Assembly (NCBI GenBank): GCA_003154055.1
Contig: PMCH01000077.1
Coordinates: 9,940 to 18,634, forward strand
Direction of reading: 5' to 3'
DNA: 8,695 nucleotides
Origin: Acidobacteriaceae bacterium
GTDB lineage: Bacteria > Acidobacteriota > Terriglobia > Terriglobales > Acidobacteriaceae
Made by a program: the position numbers and the translations under genes. A model generated the notes under the pieces. The model was not told the origin of the DNA, did not search any database, and saw nothing but the letters and a program-made list of their open reading frames with translations. Shown in pieces: positions 1 through 6,987 of the stretch (positions are counted from its first letter, which is position 1; every line of letters begins with the position of its first letter).

Positions 1-2
1 TG

Positions 3-560
3 GGCGTAACTTCGCCGACCAGCGGTCTGCAGTTCGTCAATGCGACCAACAACATGCGCATCGACGCCGTTCTCACTTTTGCTGAGTCGCGCGGTTTGCT
101 GAAGATTCTTTCTCGGCCGCGAGTGGTCACGCAGAACAATATCCAGGCGATCGTAAAGCAGGGCGTGCGCGTGCCAATCGTGACGCAGGCCCAGTTGGGC
201 GGCCCGCCCACGGTGACCTACGTGGACGCGTTCCTTCGCCTGACGGTGACTCCGCAGATCACTTCGGAAGGCACCATCTTCCTGAACGTGGATGTGGAGA
301 ATACGACGCCGGACTTCGGCCGCACCGTGCAGGGCAACCCCACTTTGATCACGCAGCAGGCGACCACGCAAGTCCTGGTCACTGACGGCGGCACGGTGGT
401 CATCGGTGGTGTCATCCAGACCCAAAACTCACTCAACGTTTCGCAGGTGCCCTTGCTCGGGGATATCCCGTACCTCGGCAACCTGTTCAAGCGCCGCAGC
501 GTGTCGACCTCAAACCAGGAGCTGATCTTCTTCATCACGCCGCGCATCATCCAGACATAG
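3..560 (+). CDS. pilQ: Secretin C-terminal domain, PilQ-like (5'-truncated by window edge)
   Basis: This is the last ~185 residues of an outer-membrane secretin, the multimeric gated pore through which type IV pili (or type II secretion substrates) pass. The frame is open from base 3, so the true start lies upstream; the internal ATG at 54 is not the start. The visible protein matches the secretin core: an SRPRVVTQNN segment, then VTPQIT, then the family signature VPLLGDIPYLGNLFK, and an ending of the form ELIFFITPRII. The protein stops immediately after this last strand, with no C-terminal S-domain as seen in many GspD proteins. That favours PilQ over GspD, but the N-terminal domains that would settle it are outside the window. 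It is followed by a strong terminator, so it is probably the last gene of a pil operon. Secretin family is near certain; the PilQ assignment is likely. Confidence 0.85.
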   Translation, partial: GVTSPTSGLQFVNATNNMRIDAVLTFAESRGLLKILSRPRVVTQNNIQAIVKQGVRVPIVTQAQLGGPPTVTYVDAFLRLTVTPQITSEGTIFLNVDVENTTPDFGRTVQGNPTLITQQATTQVLVTDGGTVVIGGVIQTQNSLNVSQVPLLGDIPYLGNLFKRRSVSTSNQELIFFITPRIIQT

Positions 561-569
561 AGAAGAGTT

Positions 570-636
570 GAACTAAAAACGGCCGCTGGTTTCCCGAAGA
601 ACCTGTCGAGGAAACCGGCGGTTTTGTTTTTAGTTC
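570..636 (+). terminator. Rho-independent terminator after the secretin gene
   Basis: An inner stem pairs 583-593 with 611-621 (11 bp, one G-U pair, 17-nt loop) and is followed by TTTTGTTTTTA. An outer stem extends it: 570-580 is perfectly complementary to 626-636 (11 bp), so the A-tract on the left pairs with the T-tract on the right. The symmetry means it could also work for transcription from the other side. It begins 10 nt after the secretin stop codon. Confidence 0.8.
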
Positions 637-666
637 TCAGTTCCCGGTTCTGAGTTCTCAGTTCCC
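632..666 (+). repeat. Five phase-locked 7-nt repeats (consensus AGTTCYC)
   Basis: Read from 632 in steps of seven, the sequence is AGTTCTC, AGTTCCC, GGTTCTG, AGTTCTC, AGTTCCC. The first two units recur exactly as the last two (14-nt direct repeat, 632-645 and 653-666). The array overlaps the 3' base of the terminator stem and ends about 50 bp before the next gene. There is no coding potential. It resembles in design, but not in sequence, the arrays at 2379-2484 and 8606-8694. Confidence 0.8.
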
Positions 667-704
667 AGAAAAACGTATTCTGCTAAGACCGGTCGGGGCC
701 TTGT

Positions 705-710
705 TACACT
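705..710 (+). promoter_or_regulatory. Possible -10 box for a leaderless peptidase mRNA
   Basis: TACACT lies so that a transcript starting about 7 nt downstream would begin at or next to the ATG at 717. No Shine-Dalgarno sequence precedes that ATG at normal distance (a G-run at 694-697 is too far away). No convincing -35 box was found at 16-18 nt. This is a weak call based on spacing alone. Confidence 0.2.
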
Positions 711-716
711 CAATGC

Positions 717-1808
717 ATGGATTACTCTGGCCGACTGCGTAGGCTCCTCGCCTCGCTCGCAGAGCACAGACTCGACCTCTTGCTGGTCACGCACCTTCCG
801 AATATCCGCTATCTATGCGGTTTCAGTGGCAGTGCCGGCGCTTTGCTGATCGGCGAGCGTGTGGCGACTCTGTTCACCGACGGGCGCTACCGGACGCAGG
901 CACAGGAAGAGGTGACGGGCGCGAAGATTGTTATCGGCCGCAAAGCACCTTTCCTAGCAGCGGGCGAGAGGCTGGCTGGCTCCGCAGGCGGGGGTGGCAA
1001 GATCGTGCTCGGATTCGAAGCGGAGTCGATGTCGGTGTCGATGCAGGCACGACTGGCCGCCTTGTTGAGGTCGAGGGTCAAGCTGCGCCCGGCGCCGCCC
1101 CTGGTGGAACGTTTGCGCATGGTGAAAGACGCGGAGGAGATTCGCCTGATCCGCCGCGCGGTAGAGATGGGGGCTGGCCTTTTCGCGATCGCGCTCAAGA
1201 AGATCCGGCCTGGAACAAAAGAGGTGGAGGTGGCGGCCGCCATGGAATATCAGGCACGGCGCGCGGGGGCTGAGGGCATGTCGTTCCCGACAATCATCGC
1301 GGCGGGCAAGCGTTCGGCCGTGGTGCATGGTCACGCATCGAGCGCGGCGATTCCGGCGCGCGGGTTCGTCGTCTGCGACTTCGGTGTTATACTCGCTGGC
1401 TATTGTTCGGATCGCACGCGCACCGTCCATGTAGGGCGACCTTCGAGCCAGGCCCGGCAGATGTATGGATCGGTGCTGGAAGCGCAGCAGGCTGCCATCG
1501 CTGCTGTGGGGCCGGGCGTGAATGCTGCTGACGTGGACTTCGCGGCACGCAAGATATTGCGCAAGAACAACTTGGCCCGATACTTTACCCATTCCACGGG
1601 GCATGGTTTAGGATTAGAGATTCACGAGGCACCGCGGTTAGCGGCAGCCCAAAGACAGGAACTGGAGCCGGGAATGGTGGTCACGATCGAGCCCGGCGCC
1701 TATATCCCGGGAAGACTGGGTGTCCGGATTGAGGACGTGGTGGTCGTGACGCCCTCAGGTCGCGAAGTCCTGACGCCCACGGATAAAGAACTCATCGTGG
1801 TTGAGTAA
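717..1808 (+). CDS. M24B metallopeptidase: Xaa-Pro aminopeptidase / Xaa-Pro dipeptidase
   Basis: This cytosolic dimetal peptidase removes N-terminal residues from peptides with proline in second position (aminopeptidase P type) or splits Xaa-Pro dipeptides (prolidase type). The 363-residue length is normal for the compact bacterial form. Residues 1-130 form the creatinase-like N-terminal domain (with THLPNIRYLCGFSGS near 25-39), and the pita-bread catalytic domain starts around 135. All five expected metal ligands are visible: D221 (VVCDFG), D232 (SDRTRT), H296 (STGHGLGLE), E325 (TIEPGAY) and E339 (GVRIED). The supporting histidines H204 and H303 are also present. The gene lies directly upstream of accB; in Bacillus-type genomes a homologue (yqhT/papA) is linked to efp and accBC, so the neighbourhood is meaningful. 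No ribosome-binding site is seen before the ATG. Family certain; substrate class (PepP- or PepQ-like) not resolved, hence no symbol. Confidence 0.93.
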   Translation: MDYSGRLRRLLASLAEHRLDLLLVTHLPNIRYLCGFSGSAGALLIGERVATLFTDGRYRTQAQEEVTGAKIVIGRKAPFLAAGERLAGSAGGGGKIVLGFEAESMSVSMQARLAALLRSRVKLRPAPPLVERLRMVKDAEEIRLIRRAVEMGAGLFAIALKKIRPGTKEVEVAAAMEYQARRAGAEGMSFPTIIAAGKRSAVVHGHASSAAIPARGFVVCDFGVILAGYCSDRTRTVHVGRPSSQARQMYGSVLEAQQAAIAAVGPGVNAADVDFAARKILRKNNLARYFTHSTGHGLGLEIHEAPRLAAAQRQELEPGMVVTIEPGAYIPGRLGVRIEDVVVVTPSGREVLTPTDKELIVVE

Positions 1809-1834
1809 GAAAGACCAAAGCAGGATACGATTGC

Positions 1835-1858
1835 CTCCCGCTTTCCAGAAAGCGGGAG
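1835..1858 (+). terminator. Perfect 10-bp hairpin between the peptidase gene and accB
   Basis: CTCCCGCTTT (1835-1844) pairs perfectly with AAAGCGGGAG (1849-1858) around a 4-nt loop. Only TTT follows, so as an intrinsic terminator it is weak. Just 26 nt separate it from the accB ATG, which leaves little room for a new promoter downstream. It could therefore be an attenuator or an mRNA-stabilising structure in a shared transcript. A weak upstream promoter, TTGAGT (1801-1806) and TACGAT (1826-1831) with a 19-nt gap, would place the hairpin in the accB leader. Confidence 0.5.
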
Positions 1859-1884
1859 TTTGAGCGCGGTACCCGCCGCACAAG

Positions 1885-2370
1885 ATGAATCAAAAAGAAC
1901 TGAAAGAACTCATCGACTTCATTATCGAAAAAGGCATTGCCGAGTTCGAACTTGAGCGCGGCGATGTCAAGATAAAGATAAAGCGCGCCTCTGACCCAGT
2001 TCCTGTTGCCTTGCCCGACGCGCGTTATATCGCAGTGCACCCGGCTCCGGCATCTGGGGAGCAGGCCGCAACCCCCAGTCTGGTGCCCAAGGCGGAACCT
2101 GCCCCGGCGCCAGTGGAGGACGAAACGCTGCAAGCGGTGCGGTCGCCGATCGTGGGCACGTTCTATGAGTCGCCTTCGCCGGGATCCCCGCCCTTCGTCA
2201 AAGTGGGCGATCGGGTGGAGGTAGGCCAGGTCTTGTGCATCGTGGAAGCCATGAAGCTGATGAACGAGATCGAATGCGATGTGGCCGGCGAGGTGGTCAA
2301 GAAGCTCGCCGCCAACGGCCAGCCGATCGAATATGGACAGGAGTTGTTCGCCATCCGGCCGGAAAAATAG
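1885..2370 (+). CDS. accB: Biotin carboxyl carrier protein of acetyl-CoA carboxylase
   Basis: AccB carries the biotin that shuttles a carboxyl group from biotin carboxylase (AccC) to the carboxyltransferase (AccA/AccD), which makes malonyl-CoA for fatty-acid synthesis. The 161-residue protein has the standard three parts. Residues 1-35 form the N-terminal helical segment, starting MNQKELKELIDFI and rich in Lys/Glu. A flexible Ala/Pro-rich linker spans about 36-82. The biotinyl domain from 85 to the end includes the bacterial 'thumb' (TFYESPSPG, 92-100) and the biotinylation site EAMKLMNE with target lysine K124. Length is close to the E. coli protein (156 aa). The start at 1885 is supported by the canonical N-terminus, although no clear Shine-Dalgarno precedes it. 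It is followed by accC after a 119-bp repeat-filled spacer, far longer than the short gap usual for this pair. AccA and AccD are not in the window. Confidence 0.96.
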   Translation: MNQKELKELIDFIIEKGIAEFELERGDVKIKIKRASDPVPVALPDARYIAVHPAPASGEQAATPSLVPKAEPAPAPVEDETLQAVRSPIVGTFYESPSPGSPPFVKVGDRVEVGQVLCIVEAMKLMNEIECDVAGEVVKKLAANGQPIEYGQELFAIRPEK

Positions 2371-2378
2371 ATATTTCA

Positions 2379-2484
2379 TCATTGAATCATTCAATCATTG
2401 AGTCATTGGGACGCAGGTTCATGACACTCGTTCCCATTCAATGGTCCGATGATTCAATGGCTCAGTGACTCAATGGTTCAATCC
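2379..2484 (+). repeat. Phase-locked 8-nt inverted repeat array in the accB-accC spacer
   Basis: The left arm (2379-2410) is four exact-period octamers: TCATTGAA, TCATTCAA, TCATTGAG, TCATTGGG. The right arm (2437-2484) is six octamers of the complementary word: TTCAATGG, TCCGATGA, TTCAATGG, CTCAGTGA, CTCAATGG, TTCAATCC. A 26-nt centre separates the arms. Perfect pairings include 2380-2390 with 2449-2459 (11 bp) and 2396-2405 with 2466-2475 (10 bp). These two cannot nest, so the arms can slip between registers. The array starts 8 nt after the accB stop and ends 5 nt before the accC ATG, occupying the place where a Shine-Dalgarno would sit. No reading frame or promoter is evident in it. Confidence 0.85.
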
Positions 2485-2489
2485 TAACC

Positions 2490-3844
<1,355 letters not shown>

Positions 3845-3848
<4 letters not shown>

Positions 3849-4084
3849 CGCACGCCGGGTTCCTTCGCGCCGTGTGGTGGACAGCGGCGGTGGCGCTGCT
3901 GGGGCTTGGTTCGGCCCTCGCGCAAAAATCGGCGGCCTCGCTTTTCACCGCCTGCGTGCTCTGCGAACCCAGGCGGCCAGCATGCCCACGCCGGTTCCCA
4001 TCAGGAGCAGGCTGGAGGGTTCAGGAGACATCCCGAAGAACCTGGCCGACTGAAAATCCCATCCCCCCTTGGCGTCGGGGGTGA
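3845..4084 (+). pseudogene. Signal-peptide-like ORF overlapping the accC stop; possible truncated gene
   Basis: A GTG at 3845 overlaps the accC TGA in a 4-nt GTGA arrangement typical of translational coupling. The first ~27 residues look like a textbook signal peptide: a basic start (R8), a hydrophobic core (TAAVALLGLGS) and an SALAQ-type cleavage site. About 33 codons in, at roughly 3945, the frame enters the region antisense to the 3' end of the PEP-CTERM gene and becomes an Arg/Pro/Cys-rich sequence typical of a shadow frame, ending at 4084. The simplest reading is the 5' remnant of a secreted-protein gene that once followed accC and lost its body when the opposing gene arrived. A chance ORF or a genuine 79-residue protein cannot be excluded. 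No homologue recognised. Confidence 0.4.
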
Positions 4085-4562
4085 AGTAGGCAGTGACCTG
4101 CCATTTTCTGTGTTGGGTAAAAGTAAATCTCTCATAGGGCGCACCGCAGTCCCAGTCATTGCACCAAGCGAGAGAAATGTAGGGCAGGGCTTGATACTTA
4201 ACCCGGAGCCTTCCGTCCCCGAGCAGGGTCGAGTGGAAGTTGATTGCCTCGAAGCTGATCACGCCAGCTAGAATCTTATCTTCGTGCAAGGTGATGCCGG
4301 AATCCATGAGCAGCGTTCCAACCCGGGTAGGATCGCAGGGAGTGCAGTGCTGGAGTCCATCCGACTCCATCAGCGAATCGAGCGCCTCCGGTCCCGCGGT
4401 AACGACATACCTCCCGGCGTAGAACGTGAAGGTATAGTAAGGATAGTGGGCTCCATTCTGGGCGTAGAGAGTGCCGTACCCGTAACGAATATGGATGGTA
4501 TTGGCGGAAGCGACAGATGCCAGCGCCAAGACGAGAAGGGAAAGAACAGCAAATTTTTTCAT
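3945..4562 (-). CDS. Secreted protein with PEP-CTERM sorting signal
   Basis: This 205-residue exported protein is of unknown function. Residues 1-20 are a clear Sec signal peptide (MKKFAVLSLL, hydrophobic stretch, ASA at 18-20 before N21). The C-terminus has the tripartite PEP-CTERM arrangement: P180-E181-P182 followed by SSLLLMG, a transmembrane stretch to about 198, and an arginine-rich tail (RRARRR). Such tails are recognised and processed by exosortase (EpsH/XrtA-type) in bacteria that make exopolysaccharide. No exosortase is in this window. The mature part is rich in Tyr/Phe/Thr, probably beta-rich, with four cysteines: a CTPC pair (73, 76) and C134/C139. It has a strong ribosome-binding site and is transcribed against both flanking genes, so it is its own unit. 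I recognise the sorting tail, not the mature domain. Confidence 0.85.
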   Translation of the reverse strand: MKKFAVLSLLVLALASVASANTIHIRYGYGTLYAQNGAHYPYYTFTFYAGRYVVTAGPEALDSLMESDGLQHCTPCDPTRVGTLLMDSGITLHEDKILAGVISFEAINFHSTLLGDGRLRVKYQALPYISLAWCNDWDCGAPYERFTFTQHRKWQVTAYFTPDAKGGWDFQSARFFGMSPEPSSLLLMGTGVGMLAAWVRRARRR

Positions 4563-4568
4563 CGGTTT

Positions 4569-4574
4569 CCTCCC
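4569..4574 (-). promoter_or_regulatory. Shine-Dalgarno of the PEP-CTERM gene
   Basis: On the minus strand GGGAGG lies 6 nt before the ATG, an ideal match and spacing. It is the strongest ribosome-binding site in the window and fixes the start of the signal peptide. Confidence 0.75.
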
Positions 4575-4699
4575 GCAATGTCGGGCGCCGAAAACGGCGG
4601 AAAGATGGCTGGGAAAGGCGAGAGTTTAGCGCGCAGGCGAAGCTTCCTCCCCAAAGGGAAGTCCGTCAAGGATGTAGATCACAAATACGTGTGACAGGC

Positions 4700-4711
4700 G
4701 GCTCGAGAGCC
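4700..4711. repeat. Small palindrome upstream of thiE
   Basis: GGCTC and GAGCC face each other around two bases, 17 nt before the thiE ATG. It is too short to be a convincing terminator and could be a chance palindrome or part of the leader. The rest of 4563-4728, between the divergent PEP-CTERM gene and thiE, must hold both promoters, but I could not pick out convincing -35/-10 pairs. Confidence 0.3.
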
Positions 4712-4728
4712 AAGCTGACGAATTCGCC

Positions 4729-5343
4729 ATGCTGATTCTGCCCAGACTGTACCCCATTGTGGATGCCGGGAACCTCCCCGACGCTAGCAGCGTTCTTTTG
4801 ATCGCTGAGGAGTTAGCGGCGGGGGGCTGTGAGTTGCTGCAATACCGCAACAAATCCGGTACCGCCCGCCAGATGCTCGAGCACGCCCATACCCTGAAGC
4901 GCCTGGTCGGTTCCCGCGTCAAGCTCATCATGAACGACCGCGCCGACCTTTGCCTGGCTGCCGGTTTTGGCGGTTTGCATGTGGGGCAGGATGACTTGTC
5001 GCCGGAGTCGGCGCGGCTCATCATTGGCGGCGATTGCTGGCTGGGCGTGTCCACGCACAATCCCGAGCAGCTTACGGAGGCCGATTCTACTTCGGCCGAC
5101 TACCTGGCGATCGGGCCGGTGTTCGGTACAAGCAGCAAGGCGAACCCCGATTCCGTAGTGGGACTCGAGGGTGTGCGCCGGGCAAGGGAACTAACGCGAA
5201 AACCGCTGGTTGCGATTGGCGGCATTACCCGTGCCAATGCACGGTCTGTGATTGACGCCGGCGCCGACAGCGTGGCGGTGATATCCGACTTATTGCGGGA
5301 GCCGCGCAAATCAGCAGAGGCATTTTTCGAGGTTCTGAGGTAA
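4729..5343 (+). CDS. thiE: Thiamine-phosphate synthase
   Basis: ThiE joins hydroxymethylpyrimidine diphosphate and thiazole phosphate to give thiamine monophosphate, in the cytosol. The 204-residue TIM-barrel protein has the family's active-site motifs in order: LQYRNKS with Q38, R40 and K42 (pyrophosphate and pyrimidine binding); MNDRAD with N69 and D70 (Mg); LHVGQDD with H84, Q87 and D88; GVSTH (106-110); GPVFGTSSK (129-137); AIGGI with G164-G165; and VAVIS (182-186). Length is close to the E. coli enzyme (211 aa). The ATG at 4729 directly precedes the first barrel strand (LPRLYPIVD). No clear Shine-Dalgarno or thi-box riboswitch is seen in the 166-bp divergent region upstream. No other thi gene is nearby, so it seems to be a solitary biosynthetic gene. 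It ends in a short spacer with a GC-rich palindrome. Confidence 0.95.
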   Translation: MLILPRLYPIVDAGNLPDASSVLLIAEELAAGGCELLQYRNKSGTARQMLEHAHTLKRLVGSRVKLIMNDRADLCLAAGFGGLHVGQDDLSPESARLIIGGDCWLGVSTHNPEQLTEADSTSADYLAIGPVFGTSSKANPDSVVGLEGVRRARELTRKPLVAIGGITRANARSVIDAGADSVAVISDLLREPRKSAEAFFEVLR

Positions 5344-5365
5344 ATTTGGAAGCCTCTTAGCGTCA

Positions 5366-5385
5366 GGCGGGCAGGAGTGCCCGCC
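5366..5385. repeat. GC-rich REP-like palindrome between thiE and the first permease
   Basis: GGCGGGCA (5366-5373) and TGCCCGCC (5378-5385) form a perfect 8-bp stem with a GGAG loop, followed by CTACAC. There is no T-tract, so it is not a standard terminator. The form is typical of short dispersed extragenic palindromes that occur in many copies in some bacterial genomes; copy number cannot be judged from one window. It may protect or separate the thiE transcript end from the permease genes. Confidence 0.55.
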
Positions 5386-5397
5386 CTACACAACCCC

Positions 5398-5402
5398 AGG
5401 AG
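5398..5402 (+). promoter_or_regulatory. Shine-Dalgarno deciding the GTG start of the first permease
   Basis: AGGAG sits 4 nt before the GTG at 5407. An alternative in-frame GTG at 5377 lies inside the palindrome at 5366-5385 and lacks a ribosome-binding site, so the downstream start is preferred. Confidence 0.65.
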
Positions 5403-5406
5403 ATTC

Positions 5407-6966
5407 GTGAGCAACGACGCCAGACATCCAGTTCCCGCCACCAACGCCAGCGATTGGGCCCGTCACACTCACCAGGACAAGGAACTCGTCAAGGGCCTCG
5501 GCCTGACCAGCGCCACCATGCTGGTGATGGGGTCGATGATCGGGTCGGGCATCTTCATTGTGTCCGCTGAAATTTCGCGCGAGGTGAACTCGCCCGCGCT
5601 GCTGATTGGAGCGTGGCTGGTCACGGGATTTCTGACGATTGTCGGCGCGCTCAGCTACGGCGAACTTGCGGCCATGATGCCTCGGGCCGGCGGGCAATAT
5701 GTTTATTTGCGCGAATCGCTGGGGCCGCTCTGGGGCTTTCTGTACGGCTGGACGCTTTTTCTTGTCATTCAGACGGGCACGATCGCGGCGGTGGGAGTCG
5801 CGTTCGGGAAGTTTCTCGGGATCTTCTGGCCGGCCATTTCCTCCAGCCACTGGATCATCCATTTCTGGAAGGTGCCACCGATTCACATCGGGCCCATGGT
5901 GTTGGGCAACATGGATGTCGGGCTGAACACGCAGAACCTGGTCGCCATCATCGTGGTGGTGGCCTTGTCCATCATCAATATCTTTGGCATCAAGACGGGC
6001 GCCCTGATTCAGAATGTCTTTACCGTCGCCAAGGTTTCGGCGCTCCTGGGGCTGGTGATCTTCGGAATCCTGCTGGGACGGAATGCGTCGGCGATCGCCG
6101 CGAATTTCGGAGCGAACTTCTGGCGGAATGCCGGCCTCGGCGCGCTTCATGATGTCGGGGGCGGGGTGGTGGTCTCGACGCTCACCGTGCTGGCGATTGC
6201 CCAGGTCGGATCGCTGTTTTCCGCGGATGCCTGGAACAACGTGACCTTCACGGCCGGGGAGGTCAAGAATCCCAACCGCAATCTTCCGCTGTCGCTGGCG
6301 ATGGGGACCGGTGTAGTGATCGCTCTCTATGTTGCGTGCAACTTCATTTATCTGAGTGCGCTCCCGATGGCCGGCAGTTCGGCCGGGGCGACGTTGCTGG
6401 AGCGCGGCATACAGTACGCGAGCGAAGACCGCGTGGGCACGGCGGTGATGACGCAGATGTTCGGGTCGCTCGGCGGCGCGTTGATGGCCATCGCGATCAT
6501 GTTGTCGAGCTTCGGTTGTAATAACGGGCTGATTCTCGCCGGCGCGCGGGTTTACTACGCCATGGCGAAGGACGGCTTGTTCTTCCGCAGCGTCGCAAAA
6601 CTGCATCCGGTTCACAAGACGCCGGCCGTTTCGCTGATGGTACAGATGGTCTGGACCTGCATCCTGTGCCTCTCCGGGAGCTATGGCCAGCTTCTGGACT
6701 ACATCATTTTTGCGGTGCTGGTGTTTTACATCCTGACGATTGTTGGGCTGTTTGTGTTGCGCCGCACGCATCCCGAAGCGGAGCGGCCGTATAAAGCCGT
6801 GGGATATCCCATTCTGCCGGCGATTTATGTTGTCGTCGCTTTGTTTATCGATGTTGTGCTGTTACGCTACAAACCGCAATATACGTGGCCGGGATTATGC
6901 ATCGTACTGCTGGGGATCCCGGTGTACTACCTCTGGTCGCTGCGAGCCCGGACAACTTCCATTTGA
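5407..6966 (+). CDS. APC-superfamily amino-acid permease, LAT/SteT-exchanger type
   Basis: This is an inner-membrane amino-acid transporter of 519 residues from the GTG at 5407. About 12 hydrophobic helices are visible, roughly at 33-53, 65-87, 105-135, 178-196, 205-223, 253-275, 297-318, 352-380, 405-425, 430-452, 468-486 and 494-511. Family marks are the unwound TM1 motif GSMIGSGIF (42-50), the segment SYGELAAMMPRAGGQYVYL after TM2, and ADAWNNVTFTAGEVKNPNRNLP (split as ADAWNN 273-278 and GEVKNP 284-289). These are characteristic of the L-type (LAT) branch that includes the Bacillus Ser/Thr exchanger SteT. Helices 3 and 4 are separated by an extended loop (about 137-177). The hydrophilic N-terminal tail (1-28, His/Asp-rich) is longer than usual. 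The gene is followed after 21 bp by a second permease, so the pair is probably one operon. Substrate not determinable from sequence alone. Confidence 0.9.
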   Translation: MSNDARHPVPATNASDWARHTHQDKELVKGLGLTSATMLVMGSMIGSGIFIVSAEISREVNSPALLIGAWLVTGFLTIVGALSYGELAAMMPRAGGQYVYLRESLGPLWGFLYGWTLFLVIQTGTIAAVGVAFGKFLGIFWPAISSSHWIIHFWKVPPIHIGPMVLGNMDVGLNTQNLVAIIVVVALSIINIFGIKTGALIQNVFTVAKVSALLGLVIFGILLGRNASAIAANFGANFWRNAGLGALHDVGGGVVVSTLTVLAIAQVGSLFSADAWNNVTFTAGEVKNPNRNLPLSLAMGTGVVIALYVACNFIYLSALPMAGSSAGATLLERGIQYASEDRVGTAVMTQMFGSLGGALMAIAIMLSSFGCNNGLILAGARVYYAMAKDGLFFRSVAKLHPVHKTPAVSLMVQMVWTCILCLSGSYGQLLDYIIFAVLVFYILTIVGLFVLRRTHPEAERPYKAVGYPILPAIYVVVALFIDVVLLRYKPQYTWPGLCIVLLGIPVYYLWSLRARTTSI

Positions 6967-6972
6967 CCGATA

Positions 6973-6976
6973 GGAG
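6973..6976 (+). promoter_or_regulatory. Shine-Dalgarno of the second permease
   Basis: GGAG within TAGGAGAGA lies 11 nt before the ATG at 6988, a somewhat long but usable spacing, within the 21-bp gap between the two permease genes. The 6988 start also gives the family-typical N-terminal helix, which supports it. Confidence 0.55.
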
Positions 6977-6987
6977 AGACGCTACCC

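Noticed and set aside
54..560. ATG at 54 as the true start of the secretin gene
   Set aside because: The frame is open to base 3, and the residues before this Met continue the secretin core; secretins are several times longer than 168 residues.
954..1604. A 216-codon minus-strand frame opposite the M24 peptidase
   Set aside because: Low-complexity Arg/His-rich translation and complete overlap with a well-supported gene.
2379..2484. CRISPR array in the accB-accC spacer
   Set aside because: The units are only 8 nt, contiguous and degenerate, with no unique spacers; the right arm is an inverted copy of the left-arm word. This is not CRISPR architecture.
4563..4728. TPP riboswitch upstream of thiE
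   Set aside because: I looked for the conserved thi-box segments (CTGAGA and the downstream GCG-containing helix) in the leader on both strands and did not find them.
5386..6771. A 461-codon open frame on the minus strand opposite the first permease
   Set aside because: Its translation is rich in Arg, His, Asp and Gln with no hydrophobic core or known motif, while the opposite strand encodes a clear 12-helix transporter. It is a shadow of GC-rich coding.
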